Assembly: GCA_027257055.1 (NCBI GenBank)
Contig: JAPVLO010000003.1
Span: forward strand, 9,489,501 to 9,553,500
Length of the DNA: 64,000 bases
Direction: 5' to 3'
DNA from: Cephalopachus bancanus
Taxonomy: Eukaryota > Chordata > Mammalia > Primates > Tarsiidae
Under the pieces are notes generated by a model. That model had not been told where the DNA came from. It did not search any database and was given only the letters and a program-made list of their open reading frames with translations. How positions within the stretch are numbered: position 1 is the first letter of the stretch; every line of letters begins with the position of its first letter. The position numbers and the translations under genes were made by a program. Of this stretch, positions 16,940 through 28,779 are shown piece by piece.

Positions 16940-16952
16940 TATTCTGACTCTT

Positions 16953-18442
16953 GATTTTTCTTATTAAACTTTTTTTTTTTTTTGAGTTGGAGCTGCAGTG
17001 TGTCACCCAGACTGGCGTGCAATGGCATGCTCATGGCCACCGCAGCCTTGACTTGCTGGGCTCAGGTGATCCTTCTGCCTCAGCCTTCCAAGTAGCTGGA
17101 ATTACAGGCATGCGCCATCATGCCCAGCTAAGTTTTTGATTTATTGTAGAGATGAGGTCTTGCAAAGTTGCCCATGCCGGTCTCAAACCCATGGGCCCAG
17201 GCAGTCCTCTCACCTTGGTCTCCCAGAGTGCTGGGATTATAGGTGTGAGGCACCGTGCTCAGCCTAAGCTTGTTTTATGCTCTCTTGAATCTTTTATGAT
17301 CTTCCTTGTAGGCTGTGTTATGACATTTTTCATTGATGTGCCTTGTGTGGATCGTTTTTATCCATTATGCTGGATACTGTGTGAACTCTTGCAATCTGGA
17401 AATTTATGATTTGCAGTTGGAAAATTTTTTTCTGAATTCTTTCTTTGATTTTTTTTCCCCATCTGTTTCCTCATTCTTTAATTTTCTTTTTAAAAAAAAT
17501 TTTGAACTCCTTGTCTTTACTCCATATTGCAGTAAGGAACGCTTCCATTTTTTTGTTCGGTGTTTCTGTTGCATTTTTATTTCTGCTGTGTTTCTTAATT
17601 TCCTAGCATATTTGTTCTCTTCAGTGTTTTTTTGTTGCTGTTGTTTTTACATCATCTATTTTTGTATCTCTGTGTATATGTATGTGTATGTGTATTTTAA
17701 GTTTACTTCTGTCTGCATTTACATCATCTTTTTCTTCCAAGTTAATAGTTTTTCTGTTTGTCACTGCTATTCATGTTAAAGGATTCTTTAAATGTCTGGT
17801 GAACCTTAGCTATCTGGTTATTATTTAGGAACAGGGCTCTCAATTTTGTTTGAAAGCATTGTGTTATTTTGGAGTAGGATTGTAGGATTTTTTGTAGAGT
17901 GGTCTGACTTGCCGGTTTCTTTGAGAAGCCCTAAGTGTCAGCGTCATTTAGTCTTTTCTCTTGGACTGGTCAGATTTCCTTAAAGACGTCTCTCCTATTC
18001 TTCTGAAGATTTTTAGTCAGGCTGCCAGAGTTCTGGGACCCAGGCAGGAAAAGAAGGTTGGGATGGTGGTTGATCTTAATATTCAGTATGTAAACCTCCA
18101 CTTTATCTTTTTGTTTTCTGTGTGTTACAACTCTTTTGGGTAGAAGAGAGGCAGTTAGTTGCCCAGCTGCAAAGAGGGTATGAATGCTCTTATGTAATCC
18201 AATGAATTCTACATTTTTAGCTCCATTGTTACCTTCTGTTCCAGAGATACAGTTTTAGAGGAGTTTTGTAGCATAAATTGGTTTGCTTCCTATCTTTTCC
18301 CATTGTTAGCTCAAGATTTAGCTTTTTGAAGTCTGTTAGGTCAGTTTACTCTCTGTCACTTTCTTCCTGCTTCCAAATGTATTACATTCCTCTGTTATCA
18401 TTTTAGTGGAGTTTTAGAAGGGAATAGAATTCAATGCATGTA
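16953..18442 (-). repeat. T-rich stretch, probably old L1-derived
   Basis: After the nested L1, the interrupted host sequence resumes, is broken by an Alu at 16971-17264, and continues as T-rich sequence ('gtcttttctcttggactggt', 'caatctggaaatttatgatt') that resembles degraded antisense interspersed repeat. The family is uncertain. Apparent open frames on the plus strand (for example 17333-17779) are low-complexity Phe/Cys-rich readings with no domain. Confidence 0.4.
16971..17264 (-). mobile_element. Alu, antisense
   Basis: Full length; short duplication TAAACTT / TAAGCTT at its borders. It sits about 18 bp from the edge of the nested L1. Confidence 0.88.
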
Positions 18443-18737
18443 CAGTAAGTCCCCTACATACAAACCTTCAAGTTGTGAACTCTCAAAGTGTGAACATGTA
18501 TTTGCGTATCCAGTCATGTAAGTTAGTTCATGTGTCTGGCATACGTTGCCACATGTGCACATCTTTTACATGTGTCTTCTTTATTTTTTGTATGTGTTTG
18601 TTTTTTATGTTATTTGTGTGAAAAGTATTATAAACCTAGTACAGTACTGTACTATATAGCTGATTGTTGGGTACGTAGGCTAACTTTTTGGACTTATGAA
18701 CAAATTGGAACTCATTCGTATGTAGGGGACTTAACTG
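18443..18737. mobile_element. Tigger-type (Tc1/mariner) MITE with TA duplication
   Basis: A 295-bp element bounded by CAGTAAGTCCCCTACATAC on the left and its near-perfect inverted counterpart (GTATGTAGGGGACTTAACTG) on the right. It is flanked by TA at 18441-18442 and 18738-18739, the hallmark of mariner-class insertion. It has no transposase frame, so it is an internally deleted derivative. Confidence 0.88.
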
Positions 18738-19230
18738 TATTTACTTATTCAGCACTTATGTACTATCCAAGTCTCGTTCACTGGCCCGAGTTCTAGTTTA
18801 ACAGTCTTAAAGTGGGGTGTACAACAAGCAGCTTACTAAAGTATCAGCTTGCAGTTCACCAAAAACCCTAACTAAGCCACATTTTTTCTTTTGTGCTGTT
18901 ACTTGTAATGCAGGATTTTTAATACATAAGTTTATACTTGAACTTTTTTCCTGGAAATGTAAAGCTGTTGATTTTTGCCCAGCTTTGTAGAATGTCATGA
19001 GCTTTTAAAATTCCGATTTTATTACCCAGTGTATTTGCTATTCTTTTCTCAAGTTTGTATTATCTGATCATTTGGTCAGAAAAATATTTATGTTTTCATA
19101 TTCATTTGGGAAAGGGTTTGTTGATTGTGATATTCACTGTAGGGTGATCTGGTTGGTCTGTTTCTTTGGGAAACACCTGCTATCAATGCCTTTTGGCCTT
19201 GATATTATCTATCATTTTATTTTGTTTATT

Positions 19231-19539
19231 TATTTATATTTTTTGAGTTGGGAGTCTCACTGTGTCACCCAGGCGGGAGTGACATGATCACAATAATCAC
19301 AGCTCACTGCATAGCCACCCTGACCTCCTAGGCTCAGGTGCACCTGCCCCTCAGCATCTCAAGAACCTAGGACTACATGCACCACACCTGACTAAGTTTT
19401 TTATTTTTTTTTTAATTTTTATAGAGATGAGGTTTTGCTATATTGCCCAGGCTGATCTCAAACTCCTGGACTCAAGCAGTTCACCTTCTTGGCCTTCCAA
19501 AGATCTGGGATTACAGGTGTGAGTCACCACGCCCAGCCT
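19231..19539 (-). mobile_element. Alu, antisense, old type
   Basis: AluJ-like, with a perfect 12-bp target-site duplication ATTTTGTTTATT at 19219-19230 and 19540-19551. Confidence 0.9.
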
Positions 19540-19644
19540 ATTTTGTTTATTGTTACAAATAATTTTAATTTCTTTTCTTTTCTCTCTTTAAATGGTCACT
19601 CTCTTTAGTTGGTAAGCTCTTTACTCAAGACCATTCTAGCAGTT

Positions 19645-19663
19645 CTATATATATATATATATG
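19645..19663. repeat. Short (TA)n tract
   Basis: About nine TA units in otherwise ordinary intron. Confidence 0.9.
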
Positions 19664-20589
19664 ACCTTTATTTTAGTCCATTCTCCCCCAATCTGATCCC
19701 CAGAAATATCAGAGGTAGAATTAATATGTTTTAATATTATTCAACTATATCATGTATTTCCAATCTCCATTCTCAAAAAAAAAAAAAAAAGACATGATTT
19801 TAGCCAGGAATTGCTTGCTCAGGTGCATGTGTTGTCTCTTACTGGTCCCTTCTTCCTTTTCTAAGTGCCCACAACACTTCTCTTTGGTATTCTTTTCTAG
19901 AGTTTTATCCAAAATTGAAATTATGCTCAATTGCAAAGTGTGTGGCATTCACTTTCTTCCTCTTTGTAAAACTGGAGATGCTGTCTTGCTCCTTTCTGTG
20001 CTGCACCCAGTAGTCTCCTTTGCACTGGTCCTCCTGATGTTTGGGCATGTGACTTGTCTGGATCACCAGGTTGTGAACTGTTCTTTGGGAGACAGGAGAG
20101 CTAGTGTCTGATCTCTGTGTTCTAGTGTACTGCACTGATATCATGTAGAATACATTATAAAATGTTTTAGGAAACTTGTTTATTTGGAACAACTTAGGGT
20201 TCTTTCTGAATTCCCTCACTTCTTCACCCTTTAAAGCTTCAGTGCTTACAGACCAATGTTGAATCTTAGCCTACTAAATTTTGATAATACCTGTGAGGTT
20301 ATGCTTTCTTATTTGTGTTAAAGTGTCAAGATTTATTGGAAAAAAATATCTTTTCAGCATACCTGCTGATGTCCCAAGCCTTTTGCTGTGCTTTGGAGCT
20401 GTAACAATGCAGGGCAGCTGTTCTCATGGGGCTAACCTCCCAGTTGCAGGGAAAGGATTACAGAAGAGCTAATGGTGATGTTTTGTGCATGATCGTCCTG
20501 TGCATGTATTTATTATGTTGGCATTGAAAATCACGTATGTGATAGCTGTTTTTCTGCAAAATTTATCCTGACTGTCTCTAGTCTTTGTT

Positions 20590-20841
20590 TGAGGTGAGTG
20601 GATTGCCTGAGCCCGCGGGTTCGAGACCCGCCTGGGCAGTGAGACCTCATCTCTACAATAAATCAAAAAATCAACCGGGCGTGGTAGCGCATGCCTGTAA
20701 TTCCAGCTACTCGAAAGGCTGAGGCGGAAGGATCCCCGGAGCCCAGCAGGTCGAGGCTGCGGTGGCCGGGAGCAGCCACTGCACTCCAGTCTGGGCGACA
20801 GAGTGAGACTCCAACTCAAAAAAACAAACAAACAAAAAAAA
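20590..20841 (+). mobile_element. Young lemur-type Alu, 5'-truncated
   Basis: It starts at 'gaggtgagtggattgcctga', lacking about the first 45 bp, and ends in an A-rich 'aacaaacaaacaaaaaa' tail. Confidence 0.9.
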
Positions 20842-20849
20842 CATATCTG

Positions 20850-21390
20850 ACATGTGCCAACTTTATTTCCACCACTCTAGTCCAGGTCACTGTTGTCTTA
20901 TGCTTAGCTGCCAACCAATCTTGTCTTCACTCAGCAACCTGACTTACCAGATAGCCAATGCCTACCCCACATCCCCTCCCTCCAGTGGCTTCCATCACAC
21001 TTGAATATAACATGCAGACTTCTTCTGTCCCTTAATCTGTCTCTGGTAATCTCTTCCTCCTTTCATTCTTCTCATTTATTACATTTTGACCAAGTTTATT
21101 GTTGTCAAACGCATTGAGAGCCTTCCTGTTTCAAGGCCTACCTCTTCATCTCTCAGATATGTCAGACTTCCTTCCTTAGTTCCACATCTGCCCTTCTACC
21201 CTGTCACTTTTTTGTCTCTTGGCTGTATTTTTTTGAAGCTGATCATCACCTGCAATCATTTTGTATTTTTATTGGCTTTTTCCCTTCAGGGATGTTGTCT
21301 GTTCTGTTGCTGCTGTATCTCCAGTGTTAGAACATCACTTGGCCATCCAGGAGATATTCAGTCATTGTTCATTTAATGAATGATGCATTA
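20850..21390 (+). repeat. L2 LINE 3' end
   Basis: Sense L2: 'cctccctccagtggcttcca', 'ctgctgtatctccagtgtta' and the terminal 'gttcatttaatgaatgatg'. Open frames here are repeat-derived. Confidence 0.75.
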
Positions 21391-21894
21391 TTGTATCAGT
21401 TTACATTGTTTTGTTCTACCCCTCCATTTTTAGTTCAAAGCCCTTTGGATGAGATAAGCTAGTTTCTGAGAAAAGTTATTCTTCCAGACTTTGTGGCATC
21501 TTAGAAGTGAAAACTAAATTCTGTTCTTTGATGCCATCTCTCTAACCAGTAGTTAACTTTTCCCATCCTTCTATCCCTGTCAGAATAATAAAGACAGCTC
21601 TAAGTTCTTCAATTTTATAATTCCTAGAAACATTTCACAAATTTCTGCTGCTGGTTTTCTTGTTATCTCATAATTTTGACAGGCTTTCTCTCACTTCTTG
21701 GATTCCTCCTGTCAGCCCTCGTTAGGCTTGTTAATTTTCTGTATGGCATGGAATGGTGGTTTTCTAGAAGGTTCTGAAAAAACCTTAGTCTCACATTTAT
21801 CTTATAGCTCCTCTAGTACAGATTTTTCATTTCTTCTTGTATGTTCTCTTGTGTCTTTTCTTTTCCTTTCCTTTTTTCAAACCACCTTCTTCAT

Positions 21895-22105
21895 TCCGGT
21901 TGGTTGTGGGAAAGGCTTTGTGGAGGAAAAGGGATGGAATTTCGTCTTGAAGGAAGAATAATGACTTCAGTGGGTCACAGGTAAAGGAACTCTAATTTGC
22001 AGGAATGGCATGAGCAAAAGTACAGAAGCATGAAATGCTTAATATGTTCAGCAGAAGTGGTTTGAAGTGGCTGGAGTGTGTTTATCTCTTGTATGAGAGC
22101 TGGTC
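21895..22105 (-). repeat. L2 fragment, antisense
   Basis: 'gaatggcatgagcaaaagta' and 'tttgaagtggctggagtgtg' match the usual antisense L2 pattern. Confidence 0.6.
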
Positions 22106-22139
22106 AGAAAGGTAGATTGTGACTTTAAATGCCAAGCTT

Positions 22140-22437
22140 GGCCAGTCTCGGCGCTCAGCCTGTAATAACAGCACTTTGGGAGGCCGACGCGAGAGGATTG
22201 CCTGAGCTCTCAGGTTCGAGACCTGCCCAGGCAACCTGGCGAGACCTTGTCTCTACAATAAATCAAAAAAATTAGCCGGGCGTGGTAGCACACACCTGTA
22301 GTTCCGGCTACTTGGAAGGCTGAGGTGGAAGGCTCGCTGGAGCCCAGCAGGTTGACGCTGCGGTGGCTGGAAACGTGCCACTGCACTCCAGTCTGGGCGA
22401 CAGAGTGAGACTCCAACTCACTAAATAAATAAATAAA
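22140..22437 (+). mobile_element. Alu, full length, with 14-bp target duplication
   Basis: TAAATGCCAAGCTT at 22126-22139 and TAAATGCCACGCTT at 22438-22451. The tail is (AAAT)n. Confidence 0.93.
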
Positions 22438-22771
22438 TAAATGCCACGCTTAGTATATGGATACTTTAGTCTCATAATATTTTTGTCTTTTTAGTGTAGG
22501 ATTTATTTTGTTCTGTTTTATATATTAGTTGAAAGTAAGACGATTTTTATTTCTTTTCTCATCTTCAACAGTACCTAATATTAACAGGTGTTCAGTGTTG
22601 AGTTGAATAGACTTCTGATAAGAGAGTTTAGTTTTTCTAAGAATCTAGACTACCAGACTTTTTCTGTTGAATTAATGAAAAGAAACAAATGCATAATTTT
22701 TTTCTTGAGTACCTTATATAGCCTGCACTGTGGATATTTATTTTCTGTCTTTTTCATATTTCCCTGTTGGT

Positions 22772-23060
22772 ATTTTTTTTTTGAGTTGAAGTCTCACTCT
22801 GTCGCCCAAACTGGAGTGCACTGGCACGCTCCCAGCCACTGCATCCTCGACCTTTTGGACTCCGGTGATCCTTCCGCCTCAGCCTTCCAAGTTGCCAGAA
22901 CTATAGGCGCGCGCTACCACTTCTGGCTAGTTTTTGATTTATTGTAGAGACCAGGTTTCTCCAAGTTGCCCGGGCGGGTCTCGAATCCACGGACTCAGGC
23001 AATTCACTCGCCTCGGCCTCCCAAAGTGCTAGAATTACAGACTGAGCCACTGAGCCCAGC
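22772..23060 (-). mobile_element. Lemur-type Alu, antisense
   Basis: Target duplication CCCTGTTGGT / CCCTGTTTGT at 22762-22771 and 23061-23070. Confidence 0.92.
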
Positions 23061-23070
23061 CCCTGTTTGT

Positions 23071-25209
23071 TTTTTATAAGATATATTCATCTTTATAATT
23101 GTTTCTTTCCTATTTGCAATCTGTGATCACCACAATAAACAATACAGGGACCAAGGATTGGGGTCTGGGAATTTCTTGGCTTCCTCAGAGTCTGTCAAGT
23201 CTTCATTCTTTGACAGGACAGTCTTTCCATAATCTTCAGTGCAGTGCTATGCAGAGGTATCTTTATTTATCTTAGTCTGATCAGAGAACTGCCTGTGTCC
23301 CTCAATGAAAAAATCTGGAGCCACCATTAAAAATAACCTTACATCCCTTTGAGAAAAACTGAAATAAAAAAGAAAAAAAATAAACAACATTATACATTAG
23401 GTATCACTGTTTGTTTACAGATGAGAAAACCGATTCCTAGATAGTAAGTGAGTGAGTTGCAATTAGAATACAGGCCTTACGTTATTTTCTTTTCTCTATT
23501 GTTCAGATATCCCAAATTCCACTTAAAGTTGATGAGTGACTTACTGGCCAATTGAAAAAATTCAATTTGTGCAGCATTGGCTAGGACATATGCTAAAAGT
23601 AGGTTTTCCCCATCTGTGAGGGGATACAAGCAAATTCAAAGCCTTTGTCATGAGACATGCATTAAAGAAGGTAATAAAAAGAAACAAATATTATAGTACA
23701 TTAAGTATAATGCTAAAATAAAATAATTTCATTCAGCATGTTTAATTTTCTTTCCTGTATTTTTAACAGCAACATTGTAATTCTCAAAAGGACTTTCTCC
23801 ATTTGGCATAAACTATTACTGTTGACTGATAATTTTGATTAGGGTAAGAGTTTGATTAGAGTAAGAGTTACCAAAATTTATTTCTAGGACATAGAATGTT
23901 GATGAATTAGAAGGGGGTGCATGTTATTCCTTATTGTCACCATAGTTAATGTGGACTGTGGAGATGAATGGAATACATTTTGCTTTAATACTGCTTGCAA
24001 GCTGTGTTTTTCCTTTTTTGCTTTTCCAGTTCTGATTGAACAGGTGCCCATTGATTTGAAAAATCCATATGTAAACTCAGAATGCTGGGCTCTTATATTA
24101 TTTCATGGCAGATGATTTGTGTAAAATTGCAACTGAGTGAATTTCATTCATGCAATAGGAATCTCAAAGATGTGAGTCCATTACTAGCAAATGTTACGTT
24201 CTGAGTGTATTGTCTGATTTTTTTTTTTACCTGCAGTCACAGAGCAATGATAGCTCATACCATTGTACATATCATAGTTCATTAACCAGTTTGGCATTGC
24301 TCTAAAATTGCTGTTTTTGTTTTTTCCTCAACAGCATATGTCTAATTTTTTTGTTCTTGGTAGTGTTAATAATAAACTATTTTCCCTGCCTCTGATGCTC
24401 CTTAGAGAGCAAACATTTTTAATTTCAAGGAACCCTCAGCCCTGTTGTCTATCTTCTGCTTTTTATCCACACCCACACAGTCACATGTTAATGAATATGA
24501 TAGTTCTTTGGGTTATTTTTTCTCTGTGCATACAAATATGATTCGTTGTGCTTAAAGAACAGGGTAGGGTAGGAATACTGACATTGATGTTACAGATAAA
24601 AATAGTAAAGAAAAACAATAAAGGATATATCCCTTAGTAGGTTTTGCTTATGCTCTTTATAACAAACTCTCATTCATTCACTAGATAAACCACTAGTTTT
24701 CATTTTACTGGATGTTTCCCTTAAGCAATATGAAGCCTCTCCTTTTCAACTTTTTTTTTTGCAATATATCTTTTATATCAGCATTAGATTCAAAGTTTCC
24801 TCTCAGTTTATTCCCCTCAGTTTGTTCATCCTGCCTGTTGTCACTGAATAAGAATTGTACTGAAGGCATGTTAGCCTTTATGAATAAACATCTCTACTCC
24901 TGCCTCACTGCTTTTACTTATGATGTTGGGCTTGTTTGGAATTTTCTTCCTTCTTATCCAAATCCTGTCTTGATAAGCCAGTTTATATTCCCACCTTTCA
25001 AGAAGCCATCCTCTTTAGTCCACACTGATTACTTGCTTCTCTGAGAACAGCATACATTATCTGGGGGTATTGTTATCTAAGTGTTTCATGTCATCTACCT
25101 ATAGAAATATTGAACTTTTAGAAGCATAAATTGAAGCCCTATCATTCTGAGCATGAAATAAGTTGTCTTACCTAGAATTTAATAACCTATTGTTGAACTA
25201 AATGACGGT
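23071..25209. other. Intron stretch, nothing firmly recognised
   Basis: About 2.1 kb without Alu. 24830-25080 has weak L2-like composition only. Confidence 0.5.
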
Positions 25210-25378
25210 AACACTTAACTATGTATCAGGTGTTTACTTTGCTATTTGTACTGCTGTGTATTTTACATATATTATGGATAGCCTCACAACTGTGGCAGAA
25301 GAGGAAATTAAGGCACATAGAGGTTAAATGATTTGTCTGAAGGTCATGTAATAGTTTAACTCCTAACCACTTAATTTA
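25210..25378 (-). repeat. MIR SINE, antisense
   Basis: 'gaggaaattaaggcacatag' and 'aggttaaatgatttgtctga' mark the antisense MIR core. Confidence 0.65.
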
Positions 25379-25611
25379 GAGTGTTCTTCATTACCAGTAT
25401 TAGTTGAAATAATGTTTTATTCTAACCTTTATATCACTTTTAGTCTGTGTAGATATGATCATTGTTATTATTTTGAGTTTGTTTTCCTTATGACTTTTGT
25501 TTGGATGTGTTTATATTTTGTTTAGATATCAGTGGAAAGTTTTTATTGTTGTTTGGCAAATCTGCTTTTGGCAATTCATATATTAAGAAGAACTTAATAT
25601 TTGAGATTTCT

Positions 25612-25899
25612 TTTTTTTTATTTTTTGAGTTGGCGTCTCACTCTGTTGTCTAGACTGGAGTGCAGTGGCCGCTCCTGGCCACCACAGCCTCGACCTGCTG
25701 GGCTCCGGCAACCCTTCCGCCTCAGCCTTCCAAGTAGACAGAATTATAGGCATGCGCTACCACGCCCGGCTGATTTTTTTTTATGTATTGTAGAGATGAG
25801 GTCTCGCTGCCCAGGCGGGTCTCAAACCCACGGGCTCAGGCAATCCACTCACCTCAGCCTCCCAAAGGCGGGATTACAGGCTGAGCCACCGAGCCTGGC
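25612..25899 (-). mobile_element. Young lemur-type Alu, antisense
   Basis: Little diverged; duplication GAGATTTCT at 25603-25611 and 25900-25908. Confidence 0.93.
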
Positions 25900-26034
25900 G
25901 AGATTTCTGTAGCCTTTTTTTATTCTGCATTAATAACTTTAAATGACATCAACTTTGTGGCATTGGCTTTTTTTTTTTTCATCACCTTACAAATGGCTAC
26001 AATTTTTTTGTGGTTCTATACTTAGTATGCTTTA

Positions 26035-26540
26035 AAATTTTTATTTTGAAATAATTTAAGATTTACTGAGAAAGAGTTAAAGAGTACACACTGTTTCCAT
26101 ATGCCCTTCATCCAGCTTCTCCTAATGTTAATATCTTACATGACCGTAGTACAATGATCAAAACTAAGGAATTAACAGCCGGGCTTGGGAGGCTGAGGTG
26201 AGTGAATTGCCTGAGCCCGCGGGTTCGAGACCCGCTTGGGCAACTTGGTGAGACCTCATCTCTGCAATAAATAAAAAAACTAGCCGGCCGTGGTAGCGCG
26301 CGCCTGTAGTTCCAGCTACTTGGAAGGCTGAGGCGGAAGGATCGCCAGAGCCCAGCAGGTCGAGGCTTGCAGTGGCCACTTCCGGCCACTGTACTCCAGT
26401 CTGGGCAACAGAGTGAGACTCCAACTCAAAAAAAAAGAAAAAGAGAAATTAACATTGATACAATACCACTAACCATTAATATCATTAACTACACTTTTAT
26501 TCACGTTTTCTTAGTTGTTTCAGAGTCATCCTTTTCTATC
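26035..26540 (-). mobile_element. Old L1 3'-region fragment, split by an Alu
   Basis: Antisense old L1: 'ttgaaataatttaagattta' and 'gttaatatcttacatgaccg' left of the Alu at 26177-26443, then 'aacattgatacaataccact' and 'cacgttttcttagttgtttc' to the right. Confidence 0.6.
26177..26443 (+). mobile_element. Young lemur-type Alu with 5' internal deletion, in old L1
   Basis: It begins GCCGGGCTTGGGAGG, so the usual 'ggtggctcagcctgtaatcc' block is missing. Borders GAATTAACA / GAAATTAACA are the likely target duplication. Confidence 0.88.
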
Positions 26541-26792
26541 TCACATTGTGTGTAGCCATCATATCTTTTTAGTTAATGCCTTCAATCTGAATGTCAGTGA
26601 GAAGTAAGCACCTATGCTTTTGAAGTAATGATTTAAGAATAATTTAAAATCTACACATGTGGGCCCCTGCACAGTTTAACTTCTTGACGATAATGATATA
26701 ACACAGATCTATAGAATTATGATTTCAAAATTAGAAATAAGTTTGAAAATAATTTAGCAAACTTGTTTCCTTCAAAGGTATAAAGTTAAAGG

Positions 26793-27087
26793 GCCGGGCA
26801 TGGTAGGTCATGCTTGTAATCCCAGCACTGTGGGAGGATTGCTTGAAGCCAGAAGTTCAAGACCAGCCTGGGCAACATAGGAGACCTCATCTCTGAAAAA
26901 ATGAAAAAAAAAACCAAAAACAATAGCCCGGCGTGGTGGCCCATGCTATAGTTCTAGCTACTCAGGTGAAAATGATAGCCTGAGCCAAGGAGTTCGAGGC
27001 TGCATGGGCTATGGGCATACCACTGCACTACAGCCTGGGCTAAAGAGTGACACGCTGACTCAAAAAAACAAGGAAAAAGTAAAGAAC
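26793..27087 (+). mobile_element. Alu, sense, with perfect 15-bp target duplication
   Basis: GTATAAAGTTAAAGG at 26778-26792 and 27088-27102. Despite the perfect duplication the body is clearly diverged, so it is not a recent insertion. Confidence 0.92.
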
Positions 27088-27102
27088 GTATAAAGTTAAA
27101 GG

Positions 27103-28016
27103 CCTGGAGCTAGTCATACAATGTTCTTGATAGGAAAGTGGTGTTGAAGAAACAACCGTACTCCATAGCATTGTATTAGGCCTATCTCGATCTGTTGTAA
27201 AGGTAGGTTTACATCACTGATGGCACATTCAGTTTTGATTTCAGCTCTTTCATGAAAAATAATTTCTTTTATAGCAACAGGGGTTGCAAACGTTCTAAAG
27301 TTGAGCACATACCAGAAGTTTTGGGATAGCTATAAGCTTTGTAACTTCGTCTTCATAATAGCATGAATATGCTTTTGTTGGCCAAATTTTGCTTTTAACT
27401 CTTACAGTTTGTTCATGAAAATGTGAGCCTTGCCAGTGGGATACATGCTTGATAACTCAGACTTGTCCCTGAAGGGTACACCCTGGAAGTGAACACAGAC
27501 AATGAAACTGTGATTCCTTCTTATAAAATATGTGAACTTCTTTTAAAAATATCTGATTTTTAAATTGATTTCAGTGCGTTTGGGGGCTGGTCAGCTATGG
27601 AAAAATGAATATAGTATCTAGTTGTGTGACTCACACGGCCAGTTTGAGTCAGAAGACTTGTATTTCCTTGATCATATATCAGCAGTGTGCCTGCTTTTTT
27701 TTCCCCTGTAGTTTCAGTTTTGGTGTGTTCAGATGTCTTGTTATATCATGGAAGAACAATTTTGTGAGTCCCCAGGGGGTCTGACAAGTTGAGCCTCTCA
27801 AAGCCCTTTAATTCCAAGTGTCCTTGATCTGAGGAAGCAGCTCAGTAAATCTCCTGAAGGTTTCACAACCTAGCCATATGATTGCATTAAAATAAAGTCA
27901 GCTTCTATGTACTGCTTCATCTTCTTTCAAATATTTCTTGGATTTGTGATGATTAAGGTGATAACCTCAAGAGTCACAATCTCAATCTGTCACTGCCTTC
28001 ATCACATGCAGTGAAC
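27103..28016. other. Intron stretch, nothing recognised
   Basis: Unique-looking sequence. A 64-residue minus-strand frame (27114-27308) is not recognisable. Confidence 0.5.
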
Positions 28017-28223
28017 CTGATTCATTGATTCAGTAAGCAGGTTTTTAGATTTTTGTGTGCCAGGAACTAACTATTCTAGGTTCTGGAGATACAGCAAAGA
28101 ATACCAACCTTATTTTCTGGTGGACAAAACAGATATACAAAAGTAAAAATATACAGTGTAGCAGATAAAGGTATGTGCTATTACACAGAACATTAAGTGA
28201 GGAAAGGGAGATAGAAGTGTGTA

Positions 28224-28227
<4 letters not shown>

Positions 28228-28315
<88 letters not shown>
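28228..28315. repeat. Compound microsatellite (CT)n(GT)n
   Basis: About 22 CT units followed directly by about 22 GT units, inside an antisense L2. Likely length-polymorphic. Confidence 0.97.
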
Positions 28316-28318
<3 letters not shown>

Positions 28319-28476
28319 AATAGGGTGGTCAGGAAAAACCTCACTGGGATGAGGGGGCAAGCCAGCTTGGTTCTGGTATCTGGGAAAGGAAGATTCCAGG
28401 CAGAGGGATCAGCAAGTACAAAACCCAGGAGATGGAAGCAAGCCTGAGAGCTGAAGGGGAATCAAGAATGCTAGAG

Positions 28477-28779
28477 TGGGTCATGTGGTGGTTCATAATG
28501 CCTATAATCTCAGCACTTTGGGAGACCAAGGCAGGAGAATTGCTTGAGCCTAGGAGTTTGACTAGCCTGGACAACACAGTGAGAACTTGTCTCTACAAAA
28601 ACGTAAACAAAGTAGTTGAGCATGGTGCTGTGCATCTATTGTCTCAGCTATTTGGGAGGCTGAGGTAGAAGGATTGCCTGATCCCAGAAAGTTGAGGCTG
28701 TGGCAAACTGAAATCACACCAGTGCACTCAATCCTGGATGACACAGTGATAGAGAGACCCTGTATCAAAAAAAAAAAAA
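28477..28779 (+). mobile_element. Alu, sense, old type, within L2
   Basis: Diverged full-length element with a 13-A tail; L2 sequence flanks both sides. Confidence 0.87.

Larger units (their letters stand above)
18740..20589. other. Intron stretch, only an Alu recognised
   Basis: Besides the Alu at 19231-19539, a (TA)n tract and a 16-A run near 19776-19791, no feature is recognised. Confidence 0.55.

Noticed and set aside
17333..17779. 148-residue Phe/Cys-rich frame
   Set aside because: Translation of T-rich repeat-derived DNA; composition explains the hydrophobic residues, so it is not evidence for a membrane protein.
27114..27308. 64-residue minus-strand frame, considered as a transposase remnant
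   Set aside because: No motif of hAT or other transposases could be identified, and no inverted ends were found around it.
28045..28447. Open frames with Thr-His, Arg-Glu or Leu-Ser runs
   Set aside because: They are translations of the CT/GT microsatellite.
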